From the NCBI GenBank assembly GCA_021397835.1, contig JAJFZO010000191.1:1059001-1123000 (forward strand): a DNA stretch of 64,000 bases. Reading direction: 5' to 3'. The stretch is from Moringa oleifera. Its lineage: Eukaryota > Streptophyta > Magnoliopsida > Brassicales > Moringaceae. This document shows, piece after piece, positions 1-15,000 of the stretch; position 1 is the first letter of the stretch; the number at the start of each line of letters is the position of its first letter. Under the pieces are notes generated by a model. That model worked only from the letters and a program-made list of their open reading frames with translations, was not told the DNA's origin and ran no database searches. The position numbers were made by a program, and so were the translations under genes.

Positions 1-87
1 TGGCGCCAGAACATGGCAGGAATCAATAAAATTAAAAAACCACAAGCAAGATTTAACAGTGACAATGTAGACCAAAATATTAAATAC

Positions 88-3000
88 CATGTCCTTTGTG
101 TATGTTTCAGATCTAAGAGAAGCAGGGGAATCTGAAGCAAGATGATAATTGATGCTTTCGTATATGTCCTCAAGAAAGTAACTCGTCACTGGATGCGTCC
201 GGCCTTGTGCAGTAATAACAGGGCAATTTCCGAAGTATCTCGAGAACAAGTTTGAATCAACTGTTGCAGACCTTAATGCAGTTTGAACAAAAGTAAAAAA
301 TAAAATAGAAATGTGACAATCTTACATAAGGGAAAATAAGATATTCACTAATTACAACAGTGAACTGCGGTAAGAACTAAAACTGTTCAAACATACATAA
401 GGATAACTTTCAGTTTCGATTTGCTATCAGCAGATTGCTTCTCAATCAGATTCTTCAAAACAATAAGTAGAAAATCACCCTGTTATGGAAAAACAAACCA
501 GTCAATATCTATACTGCAACTTGGATTTTGTCTATATATTCCATAAGCTAGTACTGGCTCAAATTCGTACACCAGACCAGAGAAAATACTAGCACCCAGA
601 TATATCACAGAACAGCATTAGAAAAGGGCAAGAGACAAAATAATAATAATAACAAGAAAAATATCTCAAGTCAATAACAAAGAGAAAAATAACAGCAAAG
701 CCAGGCCTTGCTTTCATCAATGACTAAGCTGAAGCAAAAGAAAGGGAAGAGGGAAAAACTTAAGTGAAAGAAAGAGAGTTAAAGTGCAACAATGTAATGA
801 ATGCAAGAGAAACATGCTCAACTTTGACCCTATAGTTTCCATGATTTCAATCATAAAAAATTCAGTTGACATCTGAGGTAGATGAAGAAGAAATCAAACT
901 TTAACATTAAGAACCCTAGCAAGAAATAATGTTGCCTGGGGATCCTGACCAGAAACTGGTTTTTCTTTTTATCTATTCTCAATTCCAACATGTTACAAGA
1001 GTGTGATTTTTCTTCCAAAACTTTCCAGTGATCTACCACCTAGTTGACCTCACAGAATAAAGTAGCATGGGAAAAAGGTAAGTTTATCCGGACACTCAAA
1101 ATCGAAACAAAGGGCTCAGTCATACAGTTTTGATGAAGGCCCGGGACTCAATTACTTCAAAGAGTGATGGGCACCACATCACACTGACTTAGCAAGGAGA
1201 CTCTTTAATTATCATGATCTAAGGCAGTGACAGTAATCTCAAAGCCTTAACATGATTAGAGGCAAATTGACTATTAAAACTTGGATTTTTTTTTTCTTTA
1301 ACAGAGCAAGTTAATCTTTGCTTTTCTTTCTTCTTTTGTGTTTTTTAAGATTCATTTGTAGGAGGGGTAGGAGGGGAGGCAAAGCACCTATGTGCACACT
1401 TTACCTTGTTATCTTTCCCATAGCAAGGAGTTCAAATGCAAATCACGAATCCTGGATGATAACAATATTAAGTTGAAACAATTTACCAAGCCTATGCACA
1501 TAAAACGCCTGCAATTATTTATTCAACTAACATACCATCTATTTAACGACCTTTATTAGTATCAATGGAACCCATTAAAAGTTTATTTCAAAGTTTCCTG
1601 GCTTACAAAGAGACAATAAATACAATCTATGACCATGTTCAACCATGTTTTTGTCACCGGAAGCACCTAGACATTTGCACCAACTATATAATTCACTCAC
1701 TCACCAAAATAGACCGTTCATGAACTTCATCGACTATTATGTGAGTAATTCCAGTCAAGTTGTTATCCCCCTGCAGAAAAAAGAAACAAAAAATCAGATA
1801 AAGACATAACGTTAATAGTAAGAAAGTAAAAGAAAGAACATTATCACCACTCCTATTTATTTTGGTGATGGAAACTGTAGACAGAAAGCTCGTCAAGGCA
1901 GTTCAAGCCCAGTTGATTAGAGATTTTCGTGTGGGCCAACGTGAAGGTGTGGTGGACGTATCCCATTTATTGTTTGCTAACGATACCATCATATACCGTA
2001 GGGCTGAAGAAGACCAGTTAATACCAGTTAATGCACTTGAGGTGCATTGTACTTAGGTTTGAGGCGGTGGTAGGGCTACAGATGAAGTTGGAGAAAAGCA
2101 AGTTGATTTCAATCAAAGAAGGGTTGGACAGAGAGGAGTTGGGCTAGTGTGTTGGGGTGTGGGGTAGGCATGCTTCCCATTCAATATCTGGGGTTGCCAT
2201 TAGGAGCCAAACACAAGGACAAAACTGTATGAAATTCGGTTGTGGAGCGATTCAAGAAAAGTTGGCAAGGTGGAAAAGGTTGTATTTATCAAATGGAGGA
2301 GGATGACACTGATTAAAAGTGTACTCTCCAATCTACTTGTATACTTCATGTCTTTGTTCCTGATCCCGCTTGCAATTGAGGAAATTTCTTTGGGATAGCT
2401 TGGGGGATGATTTTAAGTATCACTTGGTGGGGTGGAAAACAGTACAGAGATCGATGAACAAGGGAGGCTTGGGCATTAAACCATTGCGAATATTCAATTT
2501 GATCCTGTTCGAAAAATAATTGTGGAGGTTTATGGAGGAAAAGCACGATTTGTGGAGAAGGGCGGTAGTAACGAGGTATGGGGTGGAAGAGGGAGGTTAG
2601 GTCATGGTGGTACAGAGAGAACCATACAGTAAAGTGGCTTGGGAGGCAATACGAGCTGTGTGGGCGGACATACAATCATGGATGGGGTTTTGGGTTAGGC
2701 AAGGTAATTCGGTGAGATTCTGGAGGGATACTTGGTGTGGTGATAGATCATTAGCGATAGACTATCCAGATTTATATGGAATGGCGTGGAATCAGGAGTC
2801 GTGGGTGAGTGATCATGTGGGCTACCTGATGAAGGGGCTTCTTAGGCGGTTAACTTCAAGGAGGAGGCACCAGATTGAGAAATGGATATGGTTGCAAGTT
2901 TCAATGAAATGATCTACACAGTGAGATCGAATATTGATAGAGAGGATATCGTTGTATGGAGAAAGGATGCTCCAAAGAAATAACCTGTTAAATCCTATTT

Positions 3001-6000
3001 GAAGGCATTAAAGAGGATGCAACAACAAGATGACGTGTTCGGCTTCCCATGGAAGCTCATATGGAAGGTTCAATCACCTACTAAAATAGCTACACATGGG
3101 AGGCGACACGAGGCAAACTGTTAACCATTGACAACCTACAAAGAAAAGGGAAGGTCATGGTGAATTGTTGTTTCCTTGTAAGATGCCTGGAGAGTCGGTC
3201 AATCATCTGCTTTTATGGTGTACTTGGGCAAAAGGTATTTGGAATATTGCACTATTAGTCTCAAAGCAGCAATGGGTCATATTTGGTTCAGTTATAGAGG
3301 GGTTGGAACCTTGGAGGGGTATCCATGTGCCAAAAGCTAATAGGAAAATTGTGGCACTAATCCCCTTAGCTAATTTTTTGAATGGTATGAAGAGAGAGGA
3401 ACCGACGAGCTTTTAAAAGGGTGAAAACACCGTTCGCACTATTTAAGGATAGGTGGAGAATGCTTTTAAGATATTGGGTAACAGGTAATTATGATGTAAA
3501 TGGGGTAAAGCTAATTGAGTTCCTTGAATTCTTGCTAGGTAACTAGTTGACCAATTTTACAGGGTAGCACCACCTTGGTGCTCAATTTATACAATTTTGA
3601 TCTCTTGTTTCTAATAAAGAAAAAAAAGAAAGTAAAAGAAAGAAACCGAAACCATTACAACTATCACAAAACAATATTTATATAAATAAAAAATTAAAAT
3701 ACCTTATATATTATACTAATCCCCAAAGGATCATTAATTTTTTTCTCCTAAAGTTCACAGTGAATTGCATTAAGAGCCGTTAGTTAATTATGATCAAAAC
3801 AAGAGCTATTAGTTGATGAACTAACTTGCAAAAATTTGTAAACAAATTATGTCACTCTCAAGCAAGCACTTTTAATCATTTAAATTTCTAGACCTTCCTA
3901 TAACGTACTTTGGGAAAATGGATTAATGTGTGAGATTTTATTTGCAAATAAAAAAATATACCTTGATGGACTACATTCTCACGTCACTAAACCTTAAGGG
4001 TAATTCTCATAAACGACATTTTTAGTTACTTCTTAACATTGTGAACCAGCCCATCAAGTCTTCAATTACGTCCATTTAACACCTTATTCAATCACACTGA
4101 TCCATATACGTAAACAGTTTGAGTATGTTAATATATTACAAAAGGCTATATACCGCTGCGTACATCTATCGAGTCCATAGAAATCATGCTGACTCACTTT
4201 TCAAATTACGCTAATTAGTATACATCTTCAATTTTTCTATAAAACATATTTGTTATGATAGAGAATGATCAATATCCACAAAAGAAAAGAATCACCTGTA
4301 GATAATCACAACGAAAAAAACAAGGGTTGAACGATAGACAATGACACTAAATTCTTTATAGCGATAATTTTTTTTAGCAGAAAACAAACATAAGTACTAT
4401 ATACTAAGCACCGAGAAGGTGCAACCCATTACATTCTATGAACTCACTTAGGCCTTCCTCATTTACAAAATCAAAACCCGATTCCTAAAAATTTAACCCC
4501 CTAACCCAAGAATCTCTAATTACATAAACGGAGCTTCACAATTGTCAAAAGCCCCCTTGTTTCTTTCTCGCCAAACACTCCAAAAATTTTAATGAGGGCT
4601 CATCTTAACCACTCTCCCCTTCCACTTCCCCAACAAATGCCCTGTCCAAGCCGTTACCTCCATTTCCACTGACCTGCAGCCACCCAAGACAGCCCTAATG
4701 TCCCCAAAAACAGTACCCACAACACAGTGGTCCATTTGCATCCAATCAACAGATGGAAAACAGATTCATTTTGCTCTTTACATAGACAGCACTTGTTAAC
4801 AAAGACTTTTCCCCACTTTCTGAAGTTACTAATCCTCAGAATCTTAGAATACAACTCACCAATTCGATCCATCTCCCAATCCTGAAGGTTCCTACATAAC
4901 CAGACAAACCAATCCCCTCCTGTTGTACCACCCTCCTGCACTCACTGACCTAAACTTCTTTATTGCACACTAGAGAGTAAACAGCAGAGAAAGCCTCCTC
5001 ACTGATGCCTCCCCACACTGACAATCATGCCAGAAGTTTATCGAACTCTTGTTTTCAACTTTGAACTCAATCCATAGTTTTAAACTCTCCTACTCCTTCC
5101 TAATTACTTTCCACACACAAGAGCCATATGTATCTCTTCCTGATTTTGTCATCCATCCCCCTCCCAATTTCCCATATTTACTCCTTATAACCCTTCTCCA
5201 CCAAGCCTCTTTCTCCATCATCTCCACAGCCACTTGCCAAACAATACCTTGTTAAATAAAGTAAAATCCTTCACCCCAGCCCCCCAGGCAATGGGTTGGG
5301 CCAGCACTTTCTACTTCACCAAATGATATTTATAGTCATCCCAAAACTGCCTCATAGGAAATTCTTCATTCAATTTTCTAGCTATTTTCCTTGGTATCAG
5401 AAACAACAACATGAAATAAACCGACAAATTTGTGAGTGTACTTAATAAGAGCTAACCTGCTAGCCTTAGAAAGATAGCCAACCAACTTGTGCTCAAATCT
5501 TTTTACAACCCCTATCCAAATGAATTTATCTTTGCATCTAGTGCCAAGGGGAAGGCCCAAATACTTCATAGGAAAATTAGCCAACCTATATCTCATAACT
5601 GCAACCAGCTCCTTTGCATTTTCTACTCCACCCGCTGCTATCAACTCAAATTTATTTAAGTTGATTTTTAGTCCCGAGGCAGCCTCAAAAATCAACAAAA
5701 TACTCCTTAGATTAACTAAATGTTCCTCCTCTGCACCATAAAAAGATGATTGTGTCATCCGCAAATAAAATATGATTCACCTTCATCTCATTTTTCATCC
5801 TACCAATACTGTCCCCCGTCCTTGTCAGCAACCCATCCAAGGCTTACATAAGTAGCAAAAATAGTAATTAAGATAACAGGTCTCCTTGCCTAAGACCCCT
5901 TGATGCTTGAAAAAATTCTAAAAGGCTGCCATTCACCATCACAGCAAAAGATACTGTAAAAATACACCAAAAAATTCATTCATTCCACTTACTACCACAA

Positions 6001-9000
6001 CCTACCTTTCTTAGTATATCCATGAGAAAATCTCAAAATACATGATCGTAAGCTTTTTTCATATCCAACTCACATATGACACGCTTTCTTCTTGATCTCA
6101 TTTAACTGTCAACAACTCCATTCGTAATCAATGCAACATCTAAAATTTGTCTACCTTCACAAATGCATTTTGGTTCATACTAACCACTGCCTCCACCATT
6201 AACCTTAATATCTTAGCTAACACCTTAGCAACCAGCTTATATACATATCCAACAAGACCTGCTGATGTTTACTGCCCTTAATTTCTTCAGTATTAGCATA
6301 ATGAAGGTGACATTAAGTGACTTCACAACCATCCCATTCTCATAAAAATCCTCAAACAGCCCCATGATGTCTTTTTCCATTACCTCCAAATTTGATTTGA
6401 CAAAGACCATTGTAAAATAGCTTTATCTCCGTCACAATTGAATACAACACTCCATACCTCTTCTTCCCTAAATTGTAGCTCAATCCGCTCCTTCAACTCC
6501 TTATCAATTTCTTTGAAATTCAACCCCTAGCTTGGGCCACCAAGCCTCACTTTCCTCATACAGGTTTTTATAGAAGTTGTTCACCTCTTCCTTTATCTCT
6601 CTTTCCTCAACCAGGACAACATCATCAATTTGCATTTTGCTTATGAAATTGCCCCTTCTATGGGCATTGGCAATTTTATAAAAGAAAATGTATTTCAATC
6701 TCCAACCTTCAACAAAAAAACTTTCAATTTCTGCCTCCGACAAACTTCTTCTAGCTTCAAAAGACGTAATAGTTGACTATTATTTCCATTCTTCTAACTA
6801 GAGCATCCCTCTTATTCTTACCGTCCATTATGATATTGTCAAGCACGTGTAACTCATTCCACAACTTTGTTCTCCAATGCCCCAGGCTCCCGAAATGCTC
6901 CTTATTCCATTTTCTAACCTCTTCTTAACTCTTTTCAGCTTCTTTCCAATGATTTAGCTAGGATTACCAGTCTCACAGCTCCCTCCCACCCTCTTTAGTT
7001 AATTTATCAAATTAGACACATGTTTTCGAATCTAAACGGACATGATCTCACTATCATAGTAAGGTTATGGTCCGAAATTGATCTAAGTAGCAATAGCTGC
7101 TGCAGACATGAAAAAGCATCCTCTTAACTATTAAAGAATAGAAATATATCCAATCTAGACAGAAAGGAATTATCCTTCAGATAGGACCAAGTGAACAAGT
7201 CTCCAATCAACGGTAAACATGGAGCCGTAAAGCTGAAACAACCTCTTTGAACTCGCGTGATGTATCCCTCCCATTTTTCAAGAGGAAACAAAACCTCATT
7301 GAAATCACCACCGATCACCCATGAGATCTCCCCACATCTCCTTTAGCACTCCCTAAAATCCTCCCATAAAGCCTGCTTTTCCCACTAATGCAACTTTCAT
7401 AGACACCAATATACATCCAATTAATACCCTTCCCCTCCATTTAAAAAATTACAAGAAACAGACATAGAACCCTCCCAACTCTCTTTGAGCCTACCTAGCT
7501 TTCCGTTCCAAGAGACCATTATCCCCCTTGAGCTCCCCTAGGCTGCCTTAACTTCCCATTCAACATTCCGCCAATTCCACCAAGACTTCACTATCCTCGG
7601 ACCCATCTCTCCTATCTTTGTCTTCGACAAACAAACGATGTCAACCTTTCATCTATTAATTATTTGTTTTACGATACCCATCTTCTCCTTACCGTTTATC
7701 CCTCTTACATTCCATGAAAGAATTTTAATTCCCATTGGTATAAGAACAACCCAAACTTTTTAGTACCCCACTGATTTTCTCTTTCACTTTCTGAGACTTG
7801 TCGTAATGCACTTCACACTCCAATCTCTTGAGTTCCCAATTGATGTCCCCACTTATTTTGTCTTGCTGCCTCCCTTTTCTTTACCTACCTACTTGAGATG
7901 CCTCCTTTTCTCCACCTCTAAGAAAAATGCTAGGCTCTCCTCCTTCATGCCTTCAAACTAGATATCCATCTTACAAATACTCAAGAGATTCCTCACCACC
8001 GACCTTGAGACTTCTTGTTGCCACCTAGCTACCTCATCTTCCATCAATTCATCAAGAACCACCCTTGACAGCACATCCTCCTTTCGCATCTCCATATCCT
8101 TATGTCCGCCATTTATCGTGATAGTCTCCTATGCTACTCACACATCTTCACAGCATGCGACCAACAAGGTAATTGTCAGTTCATGTCCTTACTCTCTCTT
8201 CCACACTCGACCCGATACCAATTCACCCCTCTTTTCTTGAACATTCTTTGCCTTCTCCTACTACAACCTCTTTCTCATACCATGTCCGACAGCAAATTGT
8301 CCCTCGCTAATAATAGATTTTAGTTTCTTCAACAGTGAGCAAACACCTTTGAGAGATCGATGACGACATAGCATCTGATGCCCTACGCACGGATACCTTT
8401 TTACTTTGTATTAACCCGCAACCAATCGATAGCCCCACCCATTAGGTAAAATTAAAACCAAACCCAAACGAAAGGCCTAGTTCATCTGAGCTCAAGTTAC
8501 TCTTGAACGGCCAATCTCCACTTGATCCCTACCCAAATAGTAGACCCAGCCTAGTTCATCCGTCCAATCCACATCTTACAAGCCCTCCTTCATATCAGCA
8601 GATTTGGGCTGCCAACTTGACGAAGGCCCAGACTCGACTATAGTAGTAACTCCACGACCCCGCCACGCTCACCCCCTTCACCTGGCGATCCTCCTCGAAT
8701 CCTAGCCCCCGAACAATCCCTAACACCCCACCACCAATAACACCTCTCTCCACAATCACCTTTCTCCATCGGCCTATCTTCCGACAAAGACCCGTTCTTT
8801 GACACTTCATTCCTGCTACTTCATTCCTGCTAGTCCCAGAATGACAAAAAACATTGTTGTCGGCCCTGCCCAGTTGCAAATCCCAATGATTCAGACCAGA
8901 CACAATCATACCACGTCCTCTTTCCAACTTCCTGCTCTCCCTTCATAAGCCCTCCCTTTCTGAAGATCCATCACCCTCCTCCACCACCCAAAACTCTCAA

Positions 9001-12000
9001 TGGTCATTGTCGTCCGGCATATAAACCATTCTTACTTTCCCTTTCCCATATTCTGGCAACTTTAAGAATGCCTCACTACCATTTGAACCGATCACAGCCA
9101 TCAAAACTCTAATGCTCTCTCTTATTTTCCTTACTTGCTGCCATCACCAAACTTCTCATAGATAGGCAAAAGCATCCCCAGTCATCTCTACTTAGATGCG
9201 ATGAGACCCTCTTCCCTCTTCCTTGCTTGGTGATCTGCTACCTGCCATCCTTCTTCCTTCAAATTCAAAAAGTTTTAAATCTCTATCCTAATGACGAAGA
9301 CCACCATTACACTATCTTTACACTCTCTCTCTCCGTACACTTTTCCTTATAGGGAAGACATCTTAAAAAGATAGTAATAAACATAACTAGGTTTTGGAGT
9401 GCTTGATGCTAACCGTACATTTCCACACGAGATACTAAATGCACAACAATCATATGAATGGATATCAATGTGACCACACATAGAACAAGACAAGTAACTC
9501 ATGTATCGTACATCACAATGAAAAATAGTTTCTATAGAACGAAAACAAAAATATTACTTCAAAAGCAAAAAGGTCCTGCAAAAATGCATACTTATGCAAT
9601 GTTCAAAAGTAATATGAACAATAAAGACTTCATTCAGTAATATATATGAAAGGTTATGGCATCTGCACAAGTTAAATTCATATCAAACATAAAGAATGTA
9701 TATCATATGCCATAAATCAATTACTATATATCTGATAACATTAAATCATGTTTAGAACCTACAGCAAGTTTCCTCAGTAGAATGCCAGTTGTACAAAAGA
9801 GAAGCTTTGTTTTCTCATTCCTGCAGGATTACACAAAGCAGAACAAAATAGAGGAAAAATGTTATTCTAAAAGATAAGCAAATTAAAGACTGTGCCTACA
9901 TGCAAATGTAATAAAAGCACATTAATCATTGTGAGACATAGTCTACATAAGATCATGGACCATGAAAGAAAAGACAGAAAAAAAGTAAAGACTCGCTGGC
10001 AAGAGTAGTACAGCAATAAAAATTTGCATTGCTTGGTAATTAATGTTGATTGCAAAACCACTGAAAAAAAGGTTCCATTCAAGTTTAAAAGCACCTTAGC
10101 GTCAACAGTAGCACCAATCTTTTTTTTTTTTTTTTAGCAGAACAATAGTGCCAATCTAAAGGACTAGAAAATTAAACTAGAAGAAAATGTCCACATAAAT
10201 AACAATTATTTAAGGTCAATAATCAGCACCCTCCAAAGGTGTCTGTAGAGAATTGAAATGATTGGTTTCTATTGATAATCACACTACTTGAGGAGAGAAA
10301 TCCATAAAAAATCATTAAAACCTCCAAACCGCTGTGATTCGCAAAGACACAATCAACGTAGTTCATACAGTGCATAGAATGCAACCTGTACATCCATAAG
10401 ACTTATTCTTTTCCTCAATCAGTAACACATTTATCAAAGTAATTGAAACCAACAAGCCTAGGAATGATATGAGCACCTTGCAGTATCAAGACGAACTTGG
10501 TAACCAACCACAGAACCCTCTGAACCGGGAGACGGTTCACATCGCTCATCAGAAACTCTTTCAGCAACAGAAATAGCCTACAATTCAAATAAACATTTAA
10601 GATGGTAGAAAAGCTTTGGTGAAATTATACACAACATTTTTTTGAACTGATGATATTGAACCAGCCAAAATTGATATAAACAGTGATTTGCAAGATTACC
10701 CTAGACAACAAATATATAGCTAACACAGAGATCTAAAGATCAGCGACTTGACTGAAAAAATTATGTACCTACCGCTATACGCCTTGGTTGTGTACATATG
10801 ATGTTACAATATCCACCACATCCTGATTCAATCATATTATCCAATATAAATTGTGGAACCTAAACACAGAGCCAGTTAGGAAAGACAGCAAGGTTGATCA
10901 TAGGAACTAGAAGAAAGCAAGGTAAATTTGAATAAGCAAAGTGAAAGGATGAAGAGCAGGGAAAAGCAGCAAAGGAAAATTCGCAACTCAGTTTGCGGCA
11001 AAACAAACCAAAATATGGATATGGACCTGAGTAGTCTTTCCAGAACCAGTTTCTCCACAAACAACCAGAACGTCGTTCTCCTTCAGTGATCGCATTATAT
11101 CATCCTTCAAACCAAAAATAGGAAGAGATTCTCTGACTTTCAACATGTCCTGAAATGGAAATAATGTACATAGGTAAAATACAAATGGAACAACAGCAAA
11201 CTTTTAAAGTATGGCAAATGCAAAATAAGAAATCAAAAGAACTATAACTGCAAGACTTGGATACTTCAAATCCTTACATGATGGTGACGTATGTCAGATG
11301 CACCCAAAGAAGGATAGATATCAAGTTTAGAACATGGCACCGACTAGAATGAGGAAAATAAAATACTAAAAAACAATGAAATTCTGCCACAGCTACAACA
11401 TCATTGTAAACTAAGAACTTCTCTTAAAGGAACTGAAGAGGCATATAACAACCTTGAATTTCTGCACTGTCTTCTTACTCTCTTGCTTCTGTCTTAGAAA
11501 AGAACTTTCTGCTTCTACAGTATAGTTTCTTCCTGCAGTACAAAATGGAATAGAACCTAATAATAACAACAGCTTAAATCATGCTTTATTATCTTTCAGA
11601 GTAACCTGTTTAATATTTACTTGTATACTATCTTTTAATTACTACTAATTTTGACTGTCCTTCCATAGTTTCCTCCTTTTTATTTTGGATCAGATCCACT
11701 GCTTCCTTTTTCTTAATTGGAAAAGAATTTAATTCCGAAAGAAGAAGTTTAATTGTTTTTTTATTTTTTTCTTTTCCAAGAGGAACAATTTAATGCAGAA
11801 GAAGAAAAACCATTTGTTTCAAAATGCACCCAAGAGAAACCAAAGAACACACTTTCAGCTACATGATCGTGACTAGCAAGACTCAATTGTTTACTGGCTG
11901 CAACATGAGGTTCCTTCAATGCCTCTAGAAGAGAACTGCCGAGGACATCAACTGAAGGAACTGTACTGGAACCATCCAAATTCAGTAGCCTATCCACAAA

Positions 12001-15000
12001 ATCGGCCCTCCTTTCTGCTTCACTATCTTCCACTTTCATTGATGATTCCCCTACAAACATTCAAATATTTAGTAGTAGTGAAAAAATAAACAACAAAACA
12101 CTTTAGAATTTTGATATTCTTATTGAACTTTTTTTTTTTCCTTTTTTGGCCACAATGAATAATACCACAATTGAGTACGTGAAATCAGTCAATCAGTTAA
12201 ATTATTATGTGAATATGTGCAACTTGTAAAGGAATATTACAGTTTTTCCAATTAACTGCTTAGATATACTAAGTATTTTTTGTTATCAAAAGCTTAGATG
12301 GGCAAAGTATTACCTTCTTTCCACTGCAAAAGAAGAGATGCATATGGCTCTGCAATTGCTAGGTGAATGGGAAGATCAGGAAACAGGCGAAGAAGAGCAA
12401 ATGCTGCTACTCTATTCTGTGCATCCTGTTATGAAAAAATTAATACAGTTTACAAATATAGACAGTTAAAGATGCATTCTTGCTGTTGTTTTGCCCAGAA
12501 ATGGAGTTGATTAAACAAAAAGAAACCAGGACAAACTTAGACATTCTTGTACATTATTATTCTTCTCTTAACAAATCCATCCACTTATGAACATGTGTAC
12601 GTTGGGATGAATGAATGACTGGATGGATGCTTTAGGTTTGTATGCGTGGATGGATGCACTCAGGGTTGCATGCATGGATGGATGTGTGAAAGCACGTATC
12701 CAAGTGTATCTGCATGTATGTAAACATGCATCATGCATCCATGAACAGACTAAAGGCATGAGGCACCCAACTTAAATAGATCATGGGCAACAAAACAAGT
12801 GCAAGCTCTCTTTATTCATACATTCAAATCATAACAAATCACAACCAGTGCAATGCTATTTTCATCTGTGAATCAACAAAACTAAAAGCTGTTCTGCACT
12901 GCTTGATTATATCTTCTCTCGCCAATTATACTTACCCTATAAGTTGACTGAAACTAGGATCTATGTTTTTTTCTTTTTTGGGATAGAAATACGTATAATT
13001 TCTATATTACTATCAGTGGCACCAAGAGGTGCATGCCATTTACAAGTGTCATAGCCTATCTAGAAATGAGGAGTTTACTGAACTACACCACTGCCTCCTT
13101 ATTTACAAAATCTACCCTCGTTACCCACACTTTCAAAGTTCCAATCCATCTATCTCTAAACAAAAGAAAAGGAGTTTCCTTCACTAACCAAAGCATCAAC
13201 AAAGGGATCCTTGCAGTCACTTTCCTCTTGTTTTTTCCAGTCGCAGCCCTCTCCATGCCCATAATTCAGCTGATACCAAACCAGCCACTACCCAATTATA
13301 ACCCAGCAGAAACACTCCCAAACTTGCCTCGTTTATTTGCACCATAATAAGATGTGGTTGCCTGATTCAGCCTCCAAAAAAAAAAAAAAAAACGACTGAC
13401 CATAATCTTCCCCCCTTTCTACAGATTGTAAATAGTGAGAGGCTTTCCCGATGTAGCTTCCTAAGCATGAAAAGCCACCTTAGGAGGCACTTTGCCCTCC
13501 ATATTCCTTCCAAGGCAACAGGCATCCCTTTCTTTGTCCTTAATTGTTTTCAATAACTCAGCAGTTTTCTTTGAATTGTTTCCTCGCCAAAATATAATAT
13601 CCATGTCATTGCCCTCCCATTTGAATGTGTAGATCTTTTCAAAGAAGTGTCTCACATTATCAACTTTTGAATCATATACCCCTCTTTTGAATCTCACGTC
13701 CCGAGTAGCTCCACCGTCTCGCACTGTCCAGCAATCGCTTACCCAAATCTGCTTATTAAGGACCAGATTATAAATAGACAGAAAAATCCTCCATTAACGC
13801 ACTCTCTCCACACCAAACATCATGCCAAAAGCTTACATGACAACCATTCCTATCTTAAAATCCACCTATGGTCTAAACACTTCCCAATCTTTCCTGATAG
13901 CCTACCACACCCCCGTCCCATGACTTCCCCTCCCAAGACCGTAGTCCATCCCCCTCCCTCCGGCCCATATCACCGTAGTCCATTCCCCAGAAGTATTTTG
14001 TTGAAAGACCGAATTGATCTTATGCTCAAACCTCCCTCCCCATCTGGCCTCTAAACTACCTCGCATCTCACTAAATGATACTTAAAAATGTAATTGCTTT
14101 GTAATTGCTCCAACCTCATTGCTACTTCCCTTGGAATTGGAAAAAGGACCATGAAATAGACCACTATGCTTGACAAGTGCTCTACATCAAGGTCATTCTC
14201 CCCTTTTTTAATAAACAACCTCTCCAGACACTAGGATATCTTATCCCAATGGTAGTTGGATTAGTGAAAAATAATAATAACAATAAAACAAGATATCAAG
14301 TTTAGAGATTAGTTTTCCCCAATATAAGTTAAATTTGGTACTTGACCTGCATGATAAACCCATACTAACCTGGTTTATACATGGTTACCATCAAGTGTCA
14401 TATGAGATCATACTTCAGCTGAATGCATGCCAACCTTCACATTTGGTCATAGATTTACCAAAAAAAAAAAAATCATAAATAAGATAAGTTTTGATTTCCC
14501 AGTAACCTTAATTTCATGTACCAAATGAAAGATAAGGAGACGAAATGGAGCATGAAGGGATACAGCCCCCTTTGAGCTGAATGGAAAGATCTTATTCATG
14601 CACCAAGTTCAAGTAAGCATAGAGTTCCCTCTCACCTCCCCACCCCTCAAACCACATAAACTTAAAACGGGCAATGCAATTTTTTTTTTTTTTTAAAGTA
14701 CAAGAGACCAATATATTTAATTAAAAGACATTGATTTCAAACAGCCAGATGCCTAGTAGAACTATGATCTGAAGGCATCCAAGCAGTCAAAAGTTGTACC
14801 ATTGAACCTACAAACCCTACCACACCAGTTAGTAAACATTTTAAAGACAAAATAAATGATTAATAACTAGATATACCCAGCGCATCTGCAAGTTTTAGTA
14901 AGTTAGAAAATTAAAAAGTAAGCACTTTCCTCCAGAGTTATACAAGAAAAACTTTCGAATTCAGCCCTTACTTTTATACCTTGTGCTAGGTATCTTAATC

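Noticed and set aside
8595..8927. 110-codon minus-strand frame as a separate gene
   Set aside because: It lies inside LINE copy 2, between the ORF1-like and endonuclease parts, and has no independent family.
14680..14890. Possible retroelement tail in a helicase intron
   Set aside because: A T run and tail-like sequence are present, but no target duplication, stem-loop or coding remnant could be found.
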